From positions 118,566,563-118,630,562 of the forward strand of contig OX411307.1 in assembly GCA_948150685.1 (NCBI GenBank): a stretch of DNA of 64,000 nt, read 5' to 3'. Origin of the DNA: Rhaphigaster nebulosa. Lineage: Eukaryota > Arthropoda > Insecta > Hemiptera > Pentatomidae. Made by a program: the position numbers and the translations under genes. The notes under the pieces were generated by a model. The model was not told the origin of the DNA. It did not search any database and saw nothing but the letters and a program-made list of their open reading frames with translations. Shown here in pieces: positions 34,830-48,289 of this stretch (position 1 is the first letter of the stretch; every line of letters starts with the position of its first letter).

Positions 34830-37800
34830 AAAACTAATTCTAATTGAACCAGCCATAGGCGCAGACTTCCCATTTTGATTGGGGAGTGGGGAGCTCGAGA
34901 GGCGATGATCGTTAATAAAATTAAACCAAAAATTTAACACTCTTGGGCTACAACAGATGTAAGACTGACTTATTAGCTGGAGCCTGTGTAACACGTGCGC
35001 ACGCCTATGTGAAACATGTATGTGGATTCTTAGGAATCATTGTCCGAATAATTTTGTATTTTGCAAATTAGATTAAAATTTCAAAAATGTTGATTTCATT
35101 AAATAATGCAACCATAGTTTTTATTTTATTTATTAATTTATTTATTTTTTCAGTTTTTATTACAGCAATGTTAGAAAAATAGATTAATCATGTTAACAAT
35201 AACTAAAATGATTTTGGGGCCAGAAATAATTCAAAATCGAGCATCAAAAATACAATGTGTGGGAATCACACGGGAAACCTCATATGCACATAAAATAGGA
35301 CATACTTCTGCGGGGTTAAAATATATTAGATATTTTCATGTTCCAAAATCGATGATAACAATCTGTCTCAGTGACTTTCTCACTTAAATGTGTAGTTATT
35401 AAACGCAAACATCAAATAATAACTTCTAAAAGGAAATAAGTTAATAAATAACACATTAGCTGTCATTTCTAGTAGTTGCCAGTTCGTTCCCATCTCTAAT
35501 GTAATAGACCGCATTCTTGGTATGGATCTGACCACCTTTAATCTGGCAAATAAATTCTCCTGTTATTTACAAAAGTTCTAACATTTAACTGACAAATTAG
35601 CCAAATTTTTAATGAATTCATATTGAAGAACAATGACTGAAAATTAATGAAAATAAATATTACAAAAGAACGAAAGAGTAATAAATCGGATTTCCGTCCC
35701 ACGGGACCCAGAAGAATTGTCTATTCTATTTTGTAAATGTACTGACTAAAGAAAGGCTTTCCACGTGGCTTCCCGATTTCCACGCATTTACATATATCTC
35801 TGCTGCGTCTGACCCTTTCTGCTTAGAATTTCTGAACCGTAAGCTGTATCACTGATTGCAGGGCATCTTTTATCATTATTTTATTGCTGTGATTGAAGAT
35901 AATTTCTACAAATTGAAGCTAGACAGTAAATGACGCACTGAAACGGGAGATAAAAACAATAAAAAAGTTCTACGTTGATCTTCAACTTGCATCAAAACAA
36001 CCCAAGTCTTCGGCTCAGTCCTCGGTAAAGAAGTACTTTTCCTTAACCAACGGCTTACAAAAATGCGGTACGATCAGCGATCACACTCAACCGCTAGGTT
36101 TATCACACAACCCAATGAGGTGTGCTCTAGGAGGATCTCACAACCTCAGAGTCGACGCACAGAAAATAACTTTTCTACCCACAGCCGGACTCTAACCCTA
36201 TTCCGGGTGTTAGGAGACCTGAGAGCTACCCCACTCCTATACATAAAATCTATATGCCTATCTAAAATCTATTGCCTGTTATTAGAACTTTAATATAGAC
36301 CAATAAAAAAAAAGTATATTATTCATATCTTGACAATGATTGGACCTTGGTTATTTGGCATATCGTCGTTGCCGTCGTGAAACCTGTGTATCAAGAATTG
36401 TCTATCCAACTTTATGAAAGTCTATTCTACTCTAAGAATTGTCTATCCTATGTATCAAACACATGGTTTTATAGGGCAAACGAAATGATTTATAAGCACT
36501 TTTATGTAATAAAATTTTATAAACTAATTTTATACATTGCAACATTGTAAATATATAACTGCGATTATATATTTCTTTATTTCTAGCGATAAACCCTAAA
36601 AATAGGAGGATTCTTTTTTGTCTATATAAATCATGCTATGATTTTTTAGCACATGGATGCATTTATATTTTAATTTAGAGGGAGGGGGTTTGGTCTCTTT
36701 TCTTTTAGTAATGTTTTTATTTATTTAGATCTAAGGGTAAATTATAACGACTCTTAAAATACTTATTCGGTATTTGTGTATATTTCTTAAAGAAATATTT
36801 TTTTTTCAAAGAGCTATTCAAACTAACACTTCATGTTTCGATGTTTGTTAATTCTTTGTTAATCCTTTGTTAATTCCAGAAACAAAAACTCGAATCATTT
36901 GTAGAATTTATCTATAAACGATATTACAAGGAATGTTAGAGTGCTCTGTTTTTAATTTTTATAGCGATATCAACATTATAAATGAGTCTAAAATAAAAGA
37001 TGGCGTATTGTGACAATATTCAGAATAAAAATAGAAGAGCATAATTTTAAATAAGATCAAAAGCTATCAAACTTATTTTTTGGTTGCATTTAATTTATTT
37101 TATTTAATAGGGCAAGGATACTCGCTTTACAACTAAAATAACATATTGCTATGTGTTAGATCATTATACGTCGGAATGCCATTAGATAATTACTTATCCA
37201 AAATTATTTTATATTAAATTGGGTAATCTTATTCTTTTAGTCCAGAAATAGTGTATTGAATTTCTTTTTCAAAGGTCTTTTTGTGCTTACCAATTTACTA
37301 ATTAGTAAATTGACAATATCTGCATTAAAATAGTAATTAATATACACAATAATTGATGGTGACATAAGGTGATATAAGCAACAATATTACAGGAAAACTT
37401 AATTTACTGCCAAGGATCTTCATCTATTTACCATTTTACTTAGCTTAGAAAAGAAGTAGGAGATACTAGCAAATCAAAATAATCTTGTGCAGTACGAGGA
37501 TCACACAGCTTTTCCTTACTATCCTATAATAATTATCGTGAAGCGTGTTATAATACTAATAAGCGTGAAGTTAAGAACTGAATTGCACAGACCGTATTGT
37601 TTAGTACAGGAGTAGCTAGGTGGAGGAAAGTGCGGCTTGATCGCATCCGTCTGCATTCGAACATACTCGGCATTCCGCCTAGGTCGGGCTCTAAGCTGTT
37701 CTAGCTAATACGCTTTGCTAATACTGGTCCGATTCAAATAATTCCTTTTTTTTGTATTTTAAAGAATTTAATTATCTTTCATATTATTACTTTTACTATT

Positions 37801-38340
37801 TTCCATAAAATGCATGCATGCTTCCATTAAGTGCAAACATGCTGAGGGTGAAATAGTCTGCCTGGTATTCGTCCTGTTTAAGGGCGTGTATGCTTGTCTT
37901 CATCCGGCCTCTAGTCAAAATTCAAAAAGAGTGTCCCTCTATCTAATGTCTGGCGAATTTATAGGGTCTCTATTTCCTATATCCTCAAGGTTCTTCTATT
38001 CCCTTTTCCTTGGACAGGGAGGCGATTTCTCGAAGTTTCGAATAAGCTCCGCTCTTTTGAAATTATTATTTCTTGGGTTATAGCGCAATATTAAGAGATG
38101 CCAATCATCGAATTCTCGGTCTTTCTCCAGGAGCATTAGGTTCTCATGACGGTTCCATAAATATTTTATTAACTAAATCAATCAGTCAATAAATGTTACT
38201 AAAACCTTCTTTAAATCAATAAGAGTTTTCAGTCTGTTAGGATACTCTCATCCTAAACAAGCATACCTATGTCAACTTAGTGGCTTCCCATGTCCTTTAT
38301 TGACTAAGTCAATCAAACTTCTGACCATTTCAAAACTGTA
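34830..38340. other. AT-rich DNA, no gene recognised
   Basis: Short frames only. 36000-36260 is a mildly GC-richer patch and 37600-38080 holds an 89-codon plus frame. Neither shows a motif I can name. Confidence 0.45.
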
Positions 38341-38348
38341 AGGTGTGC

Positions 38349-38450
38349 AAGAGGTTGGCTGATTAATATAATATAATATAATATAGCGGTCCAAAATTAG
38401 TTTTTATATTATAAAAAAATTATAATATTATCATTAAAAACCAACCTCTT
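38349..38450. repeat. Hairpin-forming segment with AGAGGTTGG ends
   Basis: AGAGGTTGG at 38350 and CCAACCTCT at about 38441 enclose TAATA-type short repeats that also pair in part. A tiny MITE or a slipped AT hairpin. Confidence 0.4.
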
Positions 38451-38944
38451 TTTCTTTTTTGTATCCAGATTTGTCCAACAAACAAAGATATTTCAAGCTG
38501 AATGCATGTCCGACGCTCTTAAAATAACATCATAGTGAATTATAAATGTTTACCAGCAAGTATTTCAGCTATCTTCGATTCTTATAGGACTCGATATCAT
38601 GAAGTTCTCCGAAAGGATTCAGCTTAATAATATCAATAAGTTGACATTTTGAACCACTAACTAGTTTATATATTAGAACTTTTCAAAGTGAATGTAGTAT
38701 TTCGTTTTTAAATTTTAAAATAGTTCTATACTCTAAAACGAGTAACTTCAGTCAGTCAGTCCAAAAAATTTAGAAATCCCACGAGAGGATTTTGCATAAG
38801 TGTTTAGATCAAATTTTTTCTATCTGTTTGTTATGTCTTCACGTTACAATATTTTCATAATATCATCGTTTCCAGGATGTGCCCCGTCACTCCCCACTAC
38901 CTTCTTCGACTTTCTATGCTAGATAATATTTATTATGGAATCTG

Positions 38945-39485
38945 TTACTTTCCAACACTATATTATACATCTATGTTACTAATCTTATTTCCAGAAATTT
39001 ATTTTCAACCTGTGAATGTATTTATCTCCTTTAGCTAATTATCACATTATTTCGTAGTTTATAATTATCCAGTTTTCATTACTCCCAAGAAGAAGAGACA
39101 GTTAATTATTTCAAATAATCAAAATTATAAGTACTTTAGGCGAAGGAACTTTGAAAATTCGGCATTTAAGCCCAGCCTTTTAGTGAGGATAAGACCTGAC
39201 CGGCATTGAAGATCGTTTAATTGTACACTGATAAAACGAGTTTAATCGAAATAGTTAGAGCCGTTTTCGAGAAAAAAAATGTATAAAATCGATGATATAA
39301 AGTGGCATTTCTGGCTGATATTGGAGAAAAAGTTGCTGTAACATCATCATCTTTTCGTTTTTGAGCTAAACTAAAATACTTTTTCAAGAATTGGTTATTT
39401 GGACTCAGGGGACCTTAAAAGGAGTATATTAAAACTCGGATTCGAAATTTTTTCGATCGTAATATTTCATATATAGTAATTCATT
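38945..39485 (+). repeat. Inverted block A, left copy
   Basis: Its reverse complement is colinear with 55535-56185. Shared landmarks are TTCGAAT-C-AGTTTT, AAGGTCCCC-GAGTCCAAATA, TCTCGAAAA, TCAAACTCGTT-like, GGGCTTAAATGC, TTTGAAATAATTAAC-GTCTC, AAAGGAGA and AAATTTC-GGAAATAAG. Confidence 0.7.
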
Positions 39486-39489
39486 TTAA

Positions 39490-40060
39490 TATAATAATTA
39501 GAGGCATGTCAGACTTAATATGTTGACAAATGAGAGTGAGTATTTGAGCAACATTGTAAGTAATCTTTAGATGATAAAGTCTAATGAGGATTCATTATTG
39601 AAGCACAATAGATAGTTATGAGCTAAAGACTTTGATGAAGCTATATGTGACAAAATTATATTCTATTAATAATTTTAGACAAACATATAAGGTAATTAAT
39701 TAATTAAATGAGATGTAGATTGTATATATGAATAGTTTTTGTACGCATATATTATTATTTTAATTTGTTTTTGATATATTATGCTAATTTATATGATATA
39801 TGATGTTTATAGTACAATTAGTTGTTTGTTTTATTATTTAATTTTCAGAAAAAATGTCCTGATGATTGGAGCGCGAAGACCGCATCCCCGAAACTTTGAC
39901 CTTATTATGAAGATATTTAATGATAAAGGCATAATAAACAGTTTGGAAAATCCAAATCCAAATTTTTCTTAATTCTGATTTTTGGGAAAATGTGGAAAGA
40001 TCCAAGCCATCGTTAGAAATATCGAATTATAAAATCATAATGGTGCAGGAAACATGTAAA
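39490..40060. other. AT-rich DNA, no gene recognised
   Basis: A 63-codon plus frame at 39781 is not recognisable. Confidence 0.45.
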
Positions 40061-40067
40061 ATAAGAG

Positions 40068-40680
40068 ATAAATTCATTGATATTTACGGGATTAATCCTT
40101 TCAACTTAATTGTAAAACATTAATTCCTTTTGAAATTTAATTTTTAAGGAAAGTGGACTATATGGAAAAGAAAAAAAATCCTTTGTTTAAAGCAAAGGAT
40201 AATCTTAACTAATATATTTTATGTTTAACATAAGCGGAATGGGAAAGCCAAAAGTTGAACAATAATAATTATTATGGTTTAGTAAAATTTTAGTTGCTGG
40301 GTCAATTGATAATAATTTTGAAGTAAGGTGAGTGATGTTTAGCAGAAAGAACATACAAAATAAAAGATGAAAGATGCATATTACTCAGGTTGTATTTCCT
40401 CTTAAATAAAAATATACGGTCATTTCTTCCTGCAGGCTTCCTCTTTATCTCTCTCTCATTTCTTCTTTCCCCTGTGTCAGAGGGAATAGCTTCTTGAAAC
40501 TACTCAGCCATTGATATTTTATAACCAAGGTATCAAATCTAAGCAAAATGCCGGGCTTTTTAATTCTGGCTTTCTCCGGACTTTTAAGCCCTCTATTTTT
40601 CTTTACTTCCCACAAGTAGCGTGGCTTACGGCCTAGCTGTCTCGACTACTGTAAGTAACTCATATGATAAAAATTGGAAC
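40068..40680 (+). repeat. Dispersed ~600 bp repeat, copy 2
   Basis: Same orientation and order of landmarks as 19786-20420. It lies between inverted blocks A and B and has no matching copy in the corresponding place on the right arm. Confidence 0.6.
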
Positions 40681-41014
40681 TTCCTTGGAAAAATAAAATA
40701 ATGCCACCGGGAGTTACATGTTTTACTATGAAAAACAACTAAAAACTTCATTTTTTCCTTATATTCTAATGTAGAACATTACTGTTAATGAAATAGATAA
40801 AAAAATAATAATAAAAATGAATCGAAAGCCAATATTTTGAAGAAATTTGTCGCGGACAGTAACTTACCAGTGGTTTCAGAATAGTCCTCATTACTTTTAA
40901 AATATAAAATAATCAGATTAAAACTAAGGAATGCATTATTGAAAGTGAAATCTGTATCATTCAATTTAATAATTTAAATTTCATCTGTATCGAATAATTA
41001 TCACATTTTTTTTG

Positions 41015-41410
41015 CTTCCTTACTACCAAAGGCAGGGAAGTATTGTGTTCATGCAGGAATTGAAAAAAAATTATGTCCTCAGAATCGAAAATTTCCACTC
41101 CCCTTTTACATTTCAGACATCAAGGAACAAATATGGTCGTGTCTGACTGTCTGTTGTCAAATCCATGTGAGGGACATAACACTTACTACCGTTAATCCGA
41201 TGTTGATGATATTTTCAGGGATTGTGCGGGTTGGTACCGAGATGGTCCCATTTCAATTTTATCAAATTTTGTCCTCTAATTTCGCTTACGCATGCGAAAA
41301 CGTGTTTTCCTTGACAAACGGCTCGTCCGATTTCGCCCAAAATTTAAGAAAGTAGGTTCTTAAGGACGCTAATTCCTTTCATTGAGCATGCGCATTTCGA
41401 TTTATTCATA
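41015..41410 (+). repeat. Inverted block B, left copy
   Basis: Its reverse complement matches 53545-53990. Shared words are TCCTCAGAATC-AAATTTCC, ACATCAAGGAA, GTCTGTTGT-AAATCCATGT, TACTACCGTTAATCCGAT, GATGGTCCCAT and CTCGTCCGATTT. Confidence 0.7.
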
Positions 41411-41414
41411 TTTG

Positions 41415-42290
41415 ATATAGGAATCGAGGCTCTATTGATCGTAGAGTTAGCACATGACATTGACCCAGGAAGTATTAGTTATTAAATAGGGTTTATAACC
41501 CAGGAAGTTATTGTTTTGCTTCCTGTTTATCAGCGTTAAACAAGTTGTATTTCCTTAATCATCCCTTCTCCTATCTGAAAGCCTATCTGAAATGGACAGA
41601 TCAATCAGTATTACAATTAAATATTAGAATGTTAATTACAATGTAAGGTAGAATAAGAGAATGTGAGACAGTACACTCCCACGTCTAGTAAGTAAGTCTA
41701 GTAGCAATATCTTTAGTGTATTATGTAACTTTGTAAACTGTTTAATAAAGTATTTTTTAAGACTTGCACGCATCGACTTTGTTAATTGTAGCACCAAACT
41801 GGATTTGAAACATTCCTAAAATCTTCTTCTTAAAACGCTTTTAATTTTGCTATATAGCACTTAGCCGAGAAAAAAATTAAACTTCATTCGCGCATAACTC
41901 AAAACGTATACATTTTTTGACCACTACCAGCTGCTTTTAAGATTAATTGAATTTCTATAAAACCAAAGGAAAAAAAATCGTCCAAATCGGACCATTATTA
42001 GCTGAGATATCGCGTTTCGAAGCTTTTTCACAATTAATAGAGTATTTTGCTCAAGTTCCTACGGAAACTGACTCAGTTTTTTGATAACTTGAAAATTATA
42101 CATCTTCTGGACTTCCAGATGCTTATTTGAAAGATAATTTAAATTTCTACAATGTTATCAAGCAAAAAAATAAATTATCTTTATTGGACTAATATTAGCG
42201 GAAATATATAAAAAAAATTTTTTACTTTTATTTAAAGCAGTAAGAAAAGTGGTGCGTGAATGGTCACACTAGATATATTAAATAGGTTTT
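41415..42290. other. AT-rich DNA, no gene recognised
   Basis: Phrases such as ATCGTCCAAATCGGACCATT resemble words in block B, so this may be further decayed sequence of the same family. AATAAAG near 41750 could be a polyadenylation signal. Confidence 0.35.
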
Positions 42291-42295
42291 TCGAC

Positions 42296-42412
42296 TATGC
42301 GTAATTCGATTTACTGATAATCTTTAAGTTTTTTTCTTTATTGGGATCGTTTAATAGGTAATCGAGCGTTCTCGTTCCGTTTTATGCGTTGGATTTTTGA
42401 TCGGGTTTGTGT
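42296..42412 (+). repeat. Direct repeat flanking RTE pieces, left
   Basis: About 115 bp similar to 43277-43385. Shared words are TTCGATTTAC, GATCGT or AATCGT then TAGGTAAT, TTGGAT-TTTGATCG. Confidence 0.45.
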
Positions 42413-42660
42413 ACTTCTTCTTCTTCTTCTTCTTTGCCTTCCGCTCTTTGGGCCTTTCAGCGTGGGGCCAATTAAGCCAGGTGTGCCAATCCTCCCGATC
42501 GACGGGGAGCCTTTTCATACCATGTCTCCCCTATGACTCTTCCCAGTCGTTTCGTTTGTTCGAGAAATGTCGTTCTTGGACGTCATCTTGGTTTCTTGCC
42601 AAATGGACGATATTCCATCGTCTTGAGGGGGTTACTGTGTCTTTCCATTCTACAGATAGA
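42413..42660 (-). pseudogene. RTE-like LINE 3' end, minus strand
   Basis: On the minus strand the segment reads RRWNIVHLARNQDDVQERHF, then VDREDWHTWLNWPHAERPK, and ends in a run of AAG codons. This matches a C-terminal D-R-x-x-W block followed by the (AAG)n-type tail of RTE-like elements (TTC repeats at 42412-42434 on the plus strand). Confidence 0.5.
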
Positions 42661-43064
42661 ATATAATATAGAGGAATATAGATAGAATAGAGGAGGATGA
42701 AGTGGAGAGGGCTATCTTCAGGATGAGAACAGGAAAAGCCCCGGGTAGGGATAAGGTCGCTCTTGAATTAATAAAGTACGGAAAGTATGGAATGAATACA
42801 GACCATACAGAGCCCTTTTCAAAAGGTAGGGGATGAGAAAAGGTTCCCAAAGGAATGGCAATTCAACGTATAGTTCCAATTTACAAGAAAAGCTTCCAGA
42901 GCGAATGTTCCCATTATAGGCCTGTTTTTCTATCTCCTGTTGTATATAAACTATACACTTCTATGCTAGAAAATCGTCTGAGACCTCTAGTTGAAAATCG
43001 CATTGGTGAAGAACAAGGAGCATTTAGACCTGGAAGACAAACTCCATATACTCTGAATCGTTAA
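42661..43064 (+). pseudogene. RTE-like RT fragment, plus strand
   Basis: The plus strand reads EEDEVERAIFRMRTGKAPGR (RT start), then after an indel VPIYKKSFQSECSHYRPVFL, SPVVYKLYTSMLENRLRPLV and GEEQGAFRPGRQT. This is RT blocks 1-2 of an RTE-like element. It begins directly where the minus-strand 3' end stops, in head-to-head orientation. Frames are broken and the catalytic core is missing. Confidence 0.65.
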
Positions 43065-43276
43065 TACTCATTTACGAGCGATTGGCCAAGTAAAAGAGGT
43101 CTCGTATCCTCGGGACAACTGCTCTCCTGATATATATGTCCCCTCAGGAGAAAGGGTGGCCAGGATATACCCCCAAGACTGAATACCTCTTTTTCCACGG
43201 GTCTTTAATCAATATATTCGGGATCCTCCATCCGCAACCAGGAGGACGCGCTCTATAGCAGCTCTGCCAAGTACTT

Positions 43277-43385
43277 CGATTTACAATAATTCTTAGTTTT
43301 CTTCGGTATAGGAATCGTAAATTAGGTAATTAAGGATTTCGAACCAGTTATTCGAATTGGATGTTTGATCGCGCATGTAGATTTT
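43277..43385 (+). repeat. Direct repeat flanking RTE pieces, right
   Basis: Partner of 42296-42412 at roughly two-thirds identity. The 43070-43270 stretch before it is GC-richer and may be another decayed LINE piece. Confidence 0.45.
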
Positions 43386-43399
43386 GAACAATTATTTTT

Positions 43400-46300
43400 T
43401 AGTGTCTGATTTTCCGAAATATGTCGAGACAAATGATTGCAATATTAAATTAGTTTTTCCTTGCACATTTATTTTTCCTTAAGTAGCCTATAGAAATAGT
43501 GAATATAGAAGCTATGCCAAGGAGCCACCTGCAGACCAGCTGCCCTATTCCTTGAAAGCCTGATTCAGCATACCTTAGCCTATATATGCCTGTACCCTAT
43601 TCGCACACATCATTTAGTAATGAAACATTAAGTCAGTGTTAACAGATGAGTCGTGTTTAGACGAGTTATTATTCTTATTAGTTTATAATAGTGTTTTAAT
43701 GTTGTAAATTGTAATATTTGAACAAATAAAGATTTTTTTCAATTTATAGAAGGCAGTTACCATAATTCTACACTGACCTACTTGGCAGATTTTTTTTTTT
43801 GTTTTGCTTAACTGTAAAATGATATTCCATAATTCTTCTTATGTCTACTGGTATTTATGCATGCAGAGCAACTAGTAAACATTACTAAAATATCAAAAAG
43901 AATTACAAATCACAAAAGCCGAAAAATCGAAATGAAAACATATACTGTTACTGGTGTATGCAAAAACAATAATGACAGGAATCACAAAGGTGGTTGGGAG
44001 AGCCGGGCTGTTTTCTACAATTCTCAGCGCCTTCAGTGAGCTATTCTGTTGTATTTAAAATCGATGGTATAGTGCTGTTCGTGATTAGATAGTACTTTAT
44101 ATTTATTTATGTATATGGGAAAAATTATATCGCTTAACGAGTATTTCGCATTACGAGTAAGATTCTGAAACGAATTATATTCTTTATGTGAGATTTCACT
44201 GTAAAAAACAAAAACAAAAAAAAAAGCAAGCTGATGTGAAAAAAGCATGAATTAAAAGAACGACACGTGGTAATTTAAGTTAAATCTCATTCTATGAAAT
44301 ATTGTTTTAAATCAGCAATCCAATATTAATTATGGTATTTTCAAGTTTAATATCTCTTCATTTTTACTAAAATATGAATTAATTATTTTAGTGAAAATTA
44401 AAGAATAATAATATAACTTTGTACGGTTAAGAAAGTAGTGGAAATGGAGCTTCTCAAATAATTGTAAATATTATATGTTATAATAATTTTACTTCTTTAT
44501 TGTATAGACAATATCGTCTGTTTAATAACATAATAAAATCATCATACAATGTACATGACTGTGCACTATATAACTAATATTAATATTTTTTTATCCAGAT
44601 TTACCAATTAAATAAAATTATTTTAGAGCATGGTTTCTCCCCCTCCCCGGTATTTTTTTTAAATGAACAATAAAACAAGCCTAATATTGTCAAATAAAAA
44701 AGTTTTGTTTTTTTCAAAATAAATAAACTCAAGGAAATATTCATCTCTTTGATAAATGAAGTTGTGCCGAAATTGATTTGTCCTGCTTTGTTTTCGCCCA
44801 AAAGCCTGTATAAAGCAAAAGTGAGCGCACTGAAGCATTATCAGGGAAAACATCGACTGCGTAAACAGATCTATCACAGGGCCAGGTTTGCCGCTAGGCC
44901 GAACATGCAGTCTAGGTTTCTTTGCTTAAGTAAATACCCGCTTCTATTTTTCCTTCAGACGATATTTATACAACATCGACTCGTGGATCGGATTAGAACC
45001 ACCCAGAGGGAAAATATTTGCTAATGCCTTCTGGGTTATCTTCCATCAGGCACCAATAATACTCGAGTCTGATAAACAATATTTAACCCAATACTCTTCT
45101 ACGGAATATACATTTTGTTCAATATAATAACCAATGAAAAATTATTGATACCTATAATAATAATTCGCTCTTGAAATTTCATCAATTATAGAATATGATT
45201 TTAAAAATTCTGGCTCAGTGCGCGCATAATTAATTATCCATTAATCAGAATAATTCTCATAAACACTACTTGAAATATTTTCAGCATATATACAGACATA
45301 TTCACATATATATGAAAAATACCAAACATGAATCTTAATTATTTCACATATCTCGTCTTCAGTGGTCTTCTACCAACACCTCTCTCTGGCCCATCTCGAC
45401 AGGTCATCTAGTTTTTCCCCTTGAGGCGCCTCTCCATCAGCTGCTGTACTCTATACCCCGCGAGATCTGTTCCTTTTGGCCTTCTTCTTGAGACTGATTT
45501 CTCGATCAGCTTTCTTCATAGACTGGCCTTCCTCCCCTTTCTGCTTCTCAAAATAATTTGTTGATATATTGCTTGCCTTTTGGCCTTTCATTGGCGACAT
45601 ACCCTTCGGGCTTGGAGTGGTCTTAGTTCTATGAGTAAACCCGCTTCTTCGGCACTCATAAGTCTAGCTTTATGATGCGAATTCTTTCTCCTTCAATAAT
45701 ATTTATTTCAATTGCTGATTAAATTAAATGATATTTAGTATTTACTGCAACTCGAATTATGTTCCTTATCCTCAATCTAAGGCATACCAAGACATGATGT
45801 AGTGATTTATTTATTTTCCAGATGATTTATAATTACAATTGTAATTACGAAAATAAATCAAATCCTTGGTAAAAAGAGGATAACCCATGACGAAGATTCT
45901 TCGTTCTCCTCACCGTTCATATGCTGATGTTGGTAAATTTCCCTCCGGAAATTTAAAGTGGTCTCGTTGTCATAATTTATGGCTATTCTCTCCCCCCTCA
46001 CCCCAAAAGGTCTCTTCATAATTCTAATGGTTTATTGCCATTTCTGGCATCTAACGTCCTTATGTGCTTCTCGCTTCCAATTTACTGTTACCTACAGTTC
46101 GGTTTTGTGATAAATTTCTCTCAAATGTGCTAAAGCCCCATTAATAATATTCTAGTAGAGCTTCAAGAAATATCCGTATTTTCTTTATACTCAGTTCTTT
46201 TGTTAAAGGATTAAAATCACTAAAAAATAAAGTTGTTTTTATGTTCATAGTTACCCACTGTATACACTGTGACACTTATGATGAGAATTATTATGGAATG

Positions 46301-46880
46301 GGCACAATAATCGCTATAGGCAATATATTTATACCCCTAAATCAAATTCGAATTTACAAATATTAAACTAAAGTTTCAAATTAAAATAAAAAATTGATAC
46401 CAACACAGGTATCGTTATTAGGCAGAGTTCAAAAATCTTTCCTCTCAGTGAACAAAAACAATAATTTTTAAGTATTAGGATGTAAATAGAGTGGCCCTAA
46501 TTCCGTTCCCCATGAATGAAATTTATTTACATTAAAATACTACAAAAATTAAAAACAAATTTCTCAACTTTTTGTAAGGAGAACACAGTTCGTGTAACAT
46601 GTATATTTAACCCATTTTTCTTTTCGTTTTTTTCCCCTAGAAATATTGACTCATTTATCTTTAGAAAAGCTGAAAAAACTTGAGGGGACGAATTTAGGAC
46701 TCGGCCTATGAATGACAGCTTTTCTTACCTTACGAGGAAGCGTGAAAAATACTGAGTCAAAATACAAATCGTCATAATTATTTTACTTTTAACAGTCGTC
46801 TGTCCGGATGGCGTAAACAAAAAGGTATATTATTATTTTTGTCCTACTATTTTCCACTCTTTAAAAGCTGTTTAATTTAT
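43400..46880. other. No gene recognised; one possible antisense element
   Basis: 43495-43740 ends in AACAAATAAAG and may be a 3' end. 45370-45690 is GC-richer and, on the minus strand, encodes a highly charged Lys/Arg/Glu-rich stretch that could be an old LINE ORF1 or gag, but no motif confirms it. A 91-codon plus frame at 44749-45024 is unrecognised. Confidence 0.35.
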
Positions 46881-46889
46881 TTCAAATTA

Positions 46890-47785
46890 AAAATGGTCAA
46901 TTGCAAAATTTGTAATAAGTCTGTTAGCTGAGACGACTAAATGAAAATTGTATGTGCCGTCTGCCAAAATATGTTTCATATTAAATGCCTTAAGTCCGAT
47001 ACTAGAGAGTCAGAAACTGATATAAAATGGACATGCCACGAATGTGAATTAGCGTCGTGTAAACCAATAGCGAATGAATCTGATTCTATGATGGAGCTAC
47101 TGAGTGGGCTAGTGGAAGAAGTTAAAGTGATCAAGGCTACACTTCGGGCATCGATGAGTTAAAAGATATAAAGGACACCCTCCGGAAGCAATCGGATCTT
47201 TCGTTTGTAAACAATGAAAGACGACAGTAACATCGAAAACCTCCTAGAGTATAAAAAAAATCAGATAGGAAAATTATCAGCTGAAAATAATAATCTGTAA
47301 GCTAAAATATCGGACCCCGAGGGCCGTCTTAATAATTCAGAACAAAATCAATTAAAAAAACGCCATGGAAATTAGAGGCATTTCGGAGAAGCAGAGAGAC
47401 ACATTGGAAAGCACTATACTCAGCGTCGGTTCAGGCCTGGGCGTTAAGCTGTGCCCGAACGATCTGGATCACACCGTGCGGCTCAGGCCTAGACAAGAGA
47501 TGAACTTGCGCGGCAGAGAAGAGCCAAGAGGGACTTTTCTACGCGTCATCTAGGCTGGGGTGATAATGAGTCGCACCGTATATACGTAAGCGAAGCAATG
47601 ACACCTACCAACAAGAAACTTTACTGGCTAGCTAGGGAAAAAAAGGCAACAGCCAAAATTAAGTACAGTGGAGGTAGAGTCAGATTAGGCAGTCTGATGG
47701 TTATTCGGCGGAGGTCATTAGTAAGCCAAGCGATCTGGACGTGTTCTGCTGAACCCAGTATACTGATCACCTCAGTTTTATAGGT
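46890..47785 (+). pseudogene. LINE ORF1, PHD-type finger and FP25K-like end
   Basis: 46893-47160 encodes CKICN, then VCAVCQNMFHIKCLK and WTCHECEL. The spacing of Cys and His is that of a PHD finger, followed by a helical stretch (LLSGLVEEVKVIKATL) likely to be coiled coil. 47365-47553 reads MEIRGISEKQRDTLESTI and LCPNDLDHTVRLRPRQ. 47580-47700 reads YVSEAMTPTNKKLYWLAREK then GGRVRLG, the pattern of the baculovirus FP25K-like domain found in many arthropod LINE ORF1 proteins. Such proteins bind RNA with ORF2. Stops near 46930, 47160 and 47550 break the frame. Confidence 0.75.
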
Positions 47786-47881
47786 GTTTTCTTGTAAAAA
47801 ACATTTTATTTTTTTTTGTAGCAAAGATTTTGTATTTTTTTCTTTACCACTTTGGTACAAACGAGAGCTTATTTTAGAGGG

Positions 47882-47949
<68 letters not shown>
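47882..47949. repeat. (TA)n microsatellite
   Basis: About 68 bp of TA between ORF1 and ORF2 of the LINE, likely expanded after insertion. Confidence 0.95.
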
Positions 47950-47951
<2 letters not shown>

Positions 47952-48289
47952 AAGACATTACATTTTTTTATTTCAAAGGTATTTCATTTTTTTATATTGG
48001 CAATATTTTATTTTTTATATTTAATAAAAATATTTTAATTCATTTTTATATATTAAAGAAAGATATTTTATTTTATTTATTGCCAGTATTTTTTACCATT
48101 GTAGTACAGACCAGATGCTATTTTATTACAATTTTAGTCTTTTCCTCTGTATGTCTTTTCTTCTTTTTCTTTTTTTTTGTCTATTGTTATTTATATTTTT
48201 TCTTTTCTTATAATTTAATTTTCATATTTTTTTTTTTCAATTCTAATTGTATATTTACATTCTATCTTCCTTTAAAACTGAATGCTATA

